In this document: piece after piece, positions 27,840 to 32,336 of the stretch | Position numbering within the stretch: position 1 is the stretch's first letter | Layout: the number at the start of each line of letters is the position of its first letter | Source of the DNA: Thermoplasmata archaeon | GTDB lineage: Archaea; Thermoplasmatota; Penumbrarchaeia; JAEHCK01 | Reading direction: 5' to 3' | Assembly: GCA_020696345.1 (NCBI GenBank) | Contig: JAEHCK010000051.1 | Span: 1-32,336 of the forward strand | Length of the DNA: 32,336 nucleotides | Translations under genes and position numbers: made by a program | Notes under the pieces: generated by a model | Databases searched by the model: none | Told to the model about the DNA's origin: nothing | What the model saw: the letters and a program-made list of their open reading frames with translations, nothing else

Positions 27840-28387
27840 AAGGGGGAGAAGAATCTCCCCCTTACACCCCCTTACTTTTCTTATCTATTTGTGGGATGGC
27901 AAGCCATCCCACCATTTGATAATTATTCACTTTAGCCAACCATAGAAAAGCCCTATGAAATCCGAAAAAAGTAAGAAAAACAAACGTTGGGACTTACGGC
28001 ATGACCGCCATTCGGTATCGCTTCTTACCGATCATATGGTCTTTTGTACGAAATTTCACCCCTGCTTTATGGCGACATTGCAGTAAGATGCGAACAGATC
28101 ATCAGGTCAGGTGCCAGGAAATTAGATGTGCAGATAATTCGGATGGCTGTTAATCCTGAACACGTTCATTTATTTTTCAAATATCCACCCAAGCTTCCAG
28201 TTAGTAAGATCGCGATGCGATTTAAGTGTGCATCCTCGTTCTACCTTCGAAAAGAATTCCCTGAGTTGAAAAAGCAAGTAAAGAAACATCTCTGGGCGCC
28301 CTCTAATTATCATGGTTCGGTTGGACAGGGATTTGAAGTCGTTGAGAACTACATTAGATGCCAGGATGGGCATCATAGGGGATGATG
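27840..28387 (+). mobile_element. IS200/IS605-type insertion sequence (tnpA only)
   Basis: The left side carries two strong hairpins: 27840-27849 with 27854-27863 (AAGGGGGAGA/TCTCCCCCTT, 4-nt loop) and GTGGGATGGC/GCCATCCCAC (27891-27900 with 27903-27912). The transposase remnant follows. At the right, CATCAT/ATGATG (28371-28376 with 28382-28387) forms a small hairpin. Subterminal hairpins instead of inverted terminal repeats, plus a Y1 transposase, define this group. No tnpB is present. The exact ends cannot be fixed by eye. Confidence 0.7.
27955..28385 (+). pseudogene. tnpA: IS200-type Y1 (HUH) transposase TnpA, frameshifted
   Basis: Starting at ATG 27955 the frame reads MKSEKSKKNKRWDLRHDRHS...TDHMVFCTKFHP, typical of TnpA, then fails. 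From about 28059 a second frame continues LLYGDIAVRCEQII... to a stop at 28385. The break is in the C run 28059-28062; one extra C would restore a protein of about 143 residues. The HUH motif (EHVHLFF) and the catalytic Tyr (VENYIRCQ) are both in the second frame. Y1 transposases cut and join single-stranded DNA at the hairpin ends. The break could also be a sequencing error in the homopolymer. Confidence 0.85.
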
Positions 28388-28461
28388 GGCGAGGGCAATT
28401 AGACTTTGATTTTGTTGGGATTTATATGTTATATTTAATGACTAGTATGTAAAAACATTTA

Positions 28462-29424
28462 TCATCTTGAACTTGGAGTAAATTGGTAATAATAATTCTC
28501 ATCGAAATATGCACAGGTGAATTTGTTTAATGATATTTTGGTTCGTTTGCTCAATGCGAGAGCGTACAAGAACAATTGTTCAGCAGTAGGTTTGTCAGAT
28601 AATTTAGCATCTGGTTTATAATCAAGTATGTGGATTTTGTTCCAACGTACTTGTAATATGTCGATATGACCGGATAGCGGTTTTGAAATTTCAATTCCAT
28701 ACGTTTTTAACTCATTTTTGTTAAGCTCATATGGATAGAGATAGACTGGGATTTCGATTGCGATTGTTGCAGAATCGTTTATGAGGAAGAAATCTTCTAC
28801 TTTTTGATGGCGCTCGCGGTTGGTTTTAGCTAATGAAAGAGCTAATTCTGTCAATTTTATAGCATTGTTTTGCTTAGTGGTTTTTGTTGGTTTGACATCT
28901 ATTCTAAAACTGGAACATCGAGGGCCATACTGGAATGGTTTGTCGGGACACTTATCGGGTAGTGATTGGATGTATGCTTTGAGTTGAGGAAATTTTTTGC
29001 CAGCAATGTTGAGCTTTAGTGTGTGGTATTTGAAATCGTAAACTTGTTGGTGATGGAACTTTTTTGAGAAGATCAGACTTTTTGGGTCAAGCTCGTAATG
29101 TTTTCTGAGTTTGGATGTGAAGGTGCAAATGTCCTGGTAACGCTGGAGCCAGGAATGGATGGTTGATTGAGGAATACTTGTTTTGAATTTGCGGTTGATG
29201 ATCATGTTGGTTTGTTGTAAAGTGTTTCCGAGGTTGTATGTGGATATGGATCGTAGGATGATGGTTGGTGGGTATTTTGAGCGTTTTAGTGGTTTGGTTG
29301 AAAAGCGATTATTACAATTTTTACAGTAGTAGATTTGGATTTTTCCGAGGTTTGTGAACCGGGTACCGTATTTGATGAAATTTGATCTATTGCAAGTAGG
29401 GCATGCGATTCTGTTATTGTTCAT
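28462..29424 (-). CDS. Transposase-like zinc ribbon + HTH fused to a Cas4/RecB-type PD-(D/E)XK nuclease
   Basis: About 320 residues. The N-terminus has a treble-clef zinc ribbon (Cys8, Cys11, Cys34, Cys37: CPTC...YYCKNC) followed by a helical HTH region (about 52-98, SIPQSTIHSWLQRY), the arrangement at the N-terminus of IS1/IS6-like transposases. Instead of a DDE core, the C-terminal half carries Cas4/RecB-like nuclease motifs: IAIEIPVYL (Glu224), GHIDIL (Asp255), HILDYKPDAK (Asp268-x-Lys270) and the QxxxY helix AEQLFLYALALS (Gln283, Tyr287). The middle (100-215) is unrecognised, with Cys159 and Cys170. It is probably a sequence-specific DNA nuclease. ATG 29424 sits about 26 nt from a TTTTTATAAT box (leaderless); an earlier in-frame TTG at 29436 is less likely. 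Four 19-bp iteron-like repeats lie just upstream. Confidence 0.8.
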   Translation of the reverse strand: MNNNRIACPTCNRSNFIKYGTRFTNLGKIQIYYCKNCNNRFSTKPLKRSKYPPTIILRSISTYNLGNTLQQTNMIINRKFKTSIPQSTIHSWLQRYQDICTFTSKLRKHYELDPKSLIFSKKFHHQQVYDFKYHTLKLNIAGKKFPQLKAYIQSLPDKCPDKPFQYGPRCSSFRIDVKPTKTTKQNNAIKLTELALSLAKTNRERHQKVEDFFLINDSATIAIEIPVYLYPYELNKNELKTYGIEISKPLSGHIDILQVRWNKIHILDYKPDAKLSDKPTAEQLFLYALALSKRTKISLNKFTCAYFDENYYYQFTPSSR

Positions 29425-29477
29425 CAAAACATGCAAGGTGCTGTAATTATAAAAAGAGATCGAAAAATAAGTTTAAA

Positions 29478-29587
29478 ACCACTCGCGAGTTGGAAAAGGA
29501 TCACCACTCGATGATTGGAAAGATTTGATGTAAAACACCCGTAGATTGGAAATGTTCTTGGTATAGTTACCACTCGTGGACTGGAAA
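29478..29587. repeat. Four iteron-like 19-bp direct repeats upstream of the Cas4-like nuclease gene
   Basis: Units at 29478-29496, 29503-29521, 29534-29552 and 29569-29587 share ACCACTCG-NN-(GAY/AGT)-TGGAAA; the third has AACACCCG in its first half. Spacers are 6, 12 and 16 nt, too short for CRISPR. The array lies about 50 bp upstream of the nuclease start, beyond its TATA box. Each unit has a conserved left half and a conserved right half, as expected for a protein-binding site. Confidence 0.75.
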
Positions 29588-29734
29588 TGGAGAATGAGTA
29601 AGTGGATAGATGGGATTAGGTGGTAGTTGGGAGTGAAAAGTTGAAAGGAGTTATGAAATTCAGGGGTTGGGTTTGGTTTTCGTAATGTAAAATTGTTATT
29701 AAAACGATTTAAAAGTAGACATTTGTTCGGAACT

Positions 29735-29971
29735 ATTATATAAATTGAAGTACATGCCTATATTAACCCTAAATAAATCGAAGAAGGTGTTCAGGAACAC
29801 CGAGTCACGGGGGAGGTAGAAAAAGTTCGTGGAACATAACTCGGGCGGGTTGGGAGGCATGATGAGTGTTTCACTGCCTCGGCAATGCGTGATATGAGTA
29901 ATAGGGGACGGTAGGTAGCAGAAGTTATCTGCTGAATGATAAATTTGAAAGGAATTAAAGGAGGTAGAAAA
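29735..29971 (+). ncRNA. Structured 5' leader (candidate cis-regulatory RNA) of the secreted beta-helix gene
   Basis: A TATA box (ATTATATAAATT, 29735-29746) predicts a start near 29765 and a leader of about 200 nt. The leader is more GC-rich than its flanks and has four stems: GGTGTT/AACACC (29786-29791 with 29796-29801); CGAGT/ACTCG (29801-29805 with 29839-29843) enclosing GTTC/GAAC (29825-29828 with 29832-29835); GAGGCA/TGCCTC (29854-29859 with 29875-29880); and AGCAGA/TCTGCT (29917-29922 with 29928-29933) just before the Shine-Dalgarno. It fits no riboswitch consensus that I can recall. It could instead be an independent small RNA. Confidence 0.5.
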
Positions 29972-31879
29972 ATGGTTAATAGAATGAAAGAAAAAGCAAT
30001 ACAGGGGCTAACTTTAGGAACGATTTTAATAATGGTGTTCGTGGTATTCGCTGGGATACCGATGAATGTGAGCGCGGCGTCAACGCTACATGTTGGTTCG
30101 GGACAAACTTATTCAACAATACAGAGTGCCATCGATGCAGCTGATTCTGGAGACACTATATATGTGCATGCAGGAACCTATTATGAACATTTGACAATAA
30201 GTAAAAGTATAACATTGGAAGGTGTGGATAGAGAAACAACCATAATTGATGGTAGCGGGAGTGGAAGTGTTGTTTATGTAACTACCCATTATGTTACAAT
30301 CGGTGGGCTTAAGATAACCAATGGAGAAAACGGCATTGAAATGCCTCCCAGTGGGTATATCTCACACTTCACGATACAGGATACAATTATCGACTCCAAC
30401 AGTTTGTACGGTATTTATGAAGTGCATACCGGCGGTTATTGGTTGATTGAAAATTGCATCATCTCAAACAATGGTTTGAATGGTTTGCGAAAATTGCACC
30501 AATTTCATTATAGCACTATTCAAAACTGCGAGGTTTTTGGTAATGGGGGCAGTGGCCTTTCAACTGGTTGGGGTCATAATACTTTATTAACTAACAATAT
30601 AGTTCACGATAATGCTGGGTCAGGCATATACCTTGATTCAATGACAAATACCATCGTTGAGAATAACGAGGTATATAACAATAATATCGGGATACATATG
30701 GGCTATGTTGCTAGTTATAATACAATAAAAAACAATATTATATACAACAACATACATGGATTAGGTATAGAAAGTGGGACAGGTCATGTGAATGGTAATA
30801 ATATTTATCATAATGATATAATCGATAATGATAATCAGGTTTGGAATGGTTATACACATCATTTAAACGATCAAAATTGGGACAATGGCTATCCGTCTGG
30901 TGGGAACTATTGGTCTGATTATACTGGAACTGATACAAATGCTGATGGTATTGGGGACATACCTTATTGGATATATGGAGTAACCAAGGACAACTACCCC
31001 TTGATGAGACCTTGGAATAATCAACCGCCAGTAGCGGACGCAAATGGGCCATACGAAGCCTACGAAGGCTCATCAATAAACTTTGACGCTTCGGGTTCTA
31101 GCGATCCCAATAATGACGATTTGCAATACCGCTGGGATTTTAACAACGATGCAACTTGGGACACTGATTGGAGTGACAGCCCCTACGCGGATTATACTTG
31201 GTACGATGATTATTCCGGGACAGTAGTAGTCGAGGTCTCTGATGGCATGGAAACAGATACCGCTGAGGGGACGGTAACGGTAAACAATGCCGCACCAGTT
31301 GTAAATGCAGGGTTGGATCAAACAGTAACTGCAGGTGATCCTGTAAGCTTCAGTGGCAGTTTTTCAGACCCAGGAACAGGTGATACTCACGAAAAAGAAT
31401 GGGATTTCGGTGATGAGGCAACGACCACAAACACCTTGACACCAACTCATGTCTATCATAACAAAGGAGATTATACGGTAACATTGACAGTAACAGACGA
31501 CGATGATGGTGAGGGCGCAGATACTCTTACGATCACAGTGAATCCGATACCTGTAACAATCGACATTAAGCCTGGTAGCGATCCCAATAGTATCAACCTC
31601 AAGTCCGAGGGCAAGGTGCCGGTAGCGGTTTTAACCACCGATGATTTTTATGCTAGCGACATTGATCCGGAAACCGTGAAATTCGCCGGTGCTTCTCCTG
31701 TGAAATGGGCCATGGAGGATGTAGACGATGATAACGACAAGGATATGCTGTTCCATTTCAATACGCATGATTTAGACTTAGATAAAGACAGCACAGAAGC
31801 AACCCTCGGTGGTAAGATAGAGGATGGATCAGATTTCGAGGGCACTGATTCGGTGAATATTGTACCTAAAAAGAAGTAA
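29972..31879 (+). CDS. Secreted NosD-like beta-helix protein with two PKD domains
   Basis: About 635 residues. A clear signal peptide (MVNRMKEKAIQGLTLGTILI ... NVSA, cleavage after SA near residue 35) is followed by a parallel beta-helix of NosD/PbH1 repeats (about 38-320) opening with YSTIQSAIDAADSGDTIYV and closing with YPSGGNYWSDY and an acidic NADGIGD loop. These caps match the beta-helix of the 1746-residue surface protein. Two PKD-like domains follow (about 350-440 and 440-525, the second with EWDFGD). A C-terminal domain of about 100 residues starts IDIKPGSDPNSINLKSEGKV and recurs in many archaeal and bacterial exoproteins. With no transmembrane anchor it is probably released or loosely attached. 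AAAGGAGGT (about 29957-29965) fixes ATG 29972; an ATG 36 nt upstream lacks such a site. Confidence 0.9.
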   Translation: MVNRMKEKAIQGLTLGTILIMVFVVFAGIPMNVSAASTLHVGSGQTYSTIQSAIDAADSGDTIYVHAGTYYEHLTISKSITLEGVDRETTIIDGSGSGSVVYVTTHYVTIGGLKITNGENGIEMPPSGYISHFTIQDTIIDSNSLYGIYEVHTGGYWLIENCIISNNGLNGLRKLHQFHYSTIQNCEVFGNGGSGLSTGWGHNTLLTNNIVHDNAGSGIYLDSMTNTIVENNEVYNNNIGIHMGYVASYNTIKNNIIYNNIHGLGIESGTGHVNGNNIYHNDIIDNDNQVWNGYTHHLNDQNWDNGYPSGGNYWSDYTGTDTNADGIGDIPYWIYGVTKDNYPLMRPWNNQPPVADANGPYEAYEGSSINFDASGSSDPNNDDLQYRWDFNNDATWDTDWSDSPYADYTWYDDYSGTVVVEVSDGMETDTAEGTVTVNNAAPVVNAGLDQTVTAGDPVSFSGSFSDPGTGDTHEKEWDFGDEATTTNTLTPTHVYHNKGDYTVTLTVTDDDDGEGADTLTITVNPIPVTIDIKPGSDPNSINLKSEGKVPVAVLTTDDFYASDIDPETVKFAGASPVKWAMEDVDDDNDKDMLFHFNTHDLDLDKDSTEATLGGKIEDGSDFEGTDSVNIVPKKK

Positions 31880-31922
31880 TAATCTAGATATGTGTGGGTT
31901 GCAATAAAACACCAAACCATCT

Positions 31923-31965
31923 TAGGATAGACATTTGATCTATCCTATCTTTTTTCTTTTTCTAT
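31923..31965 (+). terminator. Intrinsic-type terminator
   Basis: TAGGATAGA (31923-31931) pairs perfectly with TCTATCCTA (31939-31947) around a 7-nt loop and is followed by a T-rich tract (TCTTTTTTCTTTTTCT). It lies 44 nt after the stop of the secreted beta-helix gene. Confidence 0.75.
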
Positions 31966-32048
31966 TTTTCAAAGTCCAATTACCCATAATTATTTATTGA
32001 TGGTATTAGTCGAGTAGCGCAGGGGAATTTCACCCCCACGCTCTCACA

Positions 32049-32082
32049 GAACCGGACGTGAACCTCTCGATTCATCCGGCTC
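32049..32082 (-). ncRNA. Group II intron domain V
   Basis: A 34-nt hairpin, the canonical domain V length. GAGCCGGATG pairs with CGTCCGGTTC around a bulge and a GAGA-type tetraloop (AATCGAGAGGTT); the AGC catalytic triad is present near the 5' side. Domain V binds the catalytic metal ions in splicing, so the active core is conserved in this copy. Confidence 0.85.
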
Positions 32083-32176
32083 TTATTGTCCTGCCATTTT
32101 ATTAAGGTATTAGCCCAGAATGGTATGTCTTACTAAATGGGTCCTCCCGATATGTTATACTTGCTCGGTTGACCAA

Positions 32177-32311
32177 TCAATAAGACTGGACAATAAAACC
32201 CCTTGGCTCCACTTCCATTACAGAAGTTTCATCGCTACTACGAGTTGTTCCGCCCCTGTGCCCTGCATCGGTACTCAGACTCTTGTGGGGCTTCCACTTG
32301 AGTTTCTCCCT
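32177..32311 (-). pseudogene. Group II intron reverse transcriptase/maturase N-terminal stub
   Basis: An open stretch of 44 codons between in-frame stops at 32314-32312 and 32179-32177 reads REKLKWKPHKSLSTDAGHRG and continues GGTTRSSDETSVMEVEPRG. It matches the N-terminal lead-in commonly translated ahead of intron-encoded reverse transcriptases. The RT palm (YADD), maturase and endonuclease regions are missing; domain V begins about 95 nt later. This suggests deletion of most of the ORF. Confidence 0.65.
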
Positions 32312-32336
32312 TTACATCAGGACGACAGGTTCCCAC

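Larger units (their letters stand above)
32009..32336 (-). mobile_element. Group II intron, 3' part (runs off the right edge), with truncated maturase
   Basis: Read on the minus strand, the sequence has the conserved 3' end of a bacterial-type group II intron: the region leading into the maturase frame, then domain V at 32082-32049, then domain VI (GTGGGGGTGAAATTCCCC) and the terminal CTACTCGAC ending at 32009. The 3' exon side (TAATACC...) appears non-coding. The 5' half, exon-binding sites and 5' junction lie outside the window. Only a short stub of the reverse transcriptase separates domain III/IV from domain V, so this copy cannot encode its own maturase. Confidence 0.85.

Noticed and set aside
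29478..29587. CRISPR array next to a Cas4-like nuclease
   Set aside because: Only four imperfect 19-bp units with spacers of 6-16 nt and no other cas genes; the spacing fits protein-binding iterons.
29765..29935. Cyclic-di-GMP (GEMM-I) riboswitch
   Set aside because: GGTAGGTAGC near 29911 resembles part of that consensus, but the conserved GCAAA-type core and tetraloop-receptor arrangement are not found.

Overview
The window looks archaeal, most like a Euryarchaeota/Thermoplasmatota-type genome. This rests on TATA-like boxes about 25-30 nt ahead of several starts with no Shine-Dalgarno site (leaderless genes), very long secreted or membrane-anchored surface proteins (right-handed beta-helix/NosD, PKD, thrombospondin-type-3 calcium repeats, a C-terminal membrane anchor and a charged cytoplasmic tail), and an aminotransferase with an archaeal-type N-terminus. 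The lineage is an inference; no rRNA or marker gene is present to fix it.

Layout. 1-1.8 kb: an orphan J-domain protein, short intergenic repeats and a C_GCAxxG_C_C redox-type protein. 1.8-13.5 kb: two giant surface-protein genes on the minus strand. One has a beta-helix/LamG head on a long coiled-coil stalk; the other has a papain-like C1 peptidase head and a string of Ig/fibronectin-like modules. Both end in a membrane anchor, and both are preceded by nearly the same promoter block. 13.5-17.6 kb: housekeeping-like, more GC-rich genes (aminotransferase, GT4 glycosyltransferase, HD-domain phosphohydrolase), separated by spacers full of short inverted and direct repeats.

17.6-29.5 kb is visibly AT-richer and looks like an accessory island. 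It holds an 1824-residue surface protein of unknown function, a metallophosphoesterase fused to an RNase H-like exonuclease domain, a winged-helix/PD-(D/E)XK nuclease, an MntA antitoxin with a deleted HepT partner, an IS200/IS605-type element with a frameshifted transposase, and a fusion of a transposase-like zinc ribbon/HTH with a Cas4/RecB-type nuclease, sitting beside four iteron-like repeats. 29.5-32 kb: a secreted beta-helix/PKD protein behind a roughly 200-nt leader with several strong stems, followed by an intrinsic-type terminator. The right edge holds the 3' part of a group II intron on the minus strand, with a canonical domain V and only a stub of its reverse transcriptase.

The best candidates for undescribed biology are the zinc-ribbon/HTH/Cas4-like nuclease with its repeat array, the phosphoesterase-exonuclease fusion next to a second nuclease, and the structured leader at 29.76-29.93 kb. 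Three different nuclease genes plus toxin-antitoxin and mobile-element remnants within about 5 kb suggest a defence or mobile-element island.
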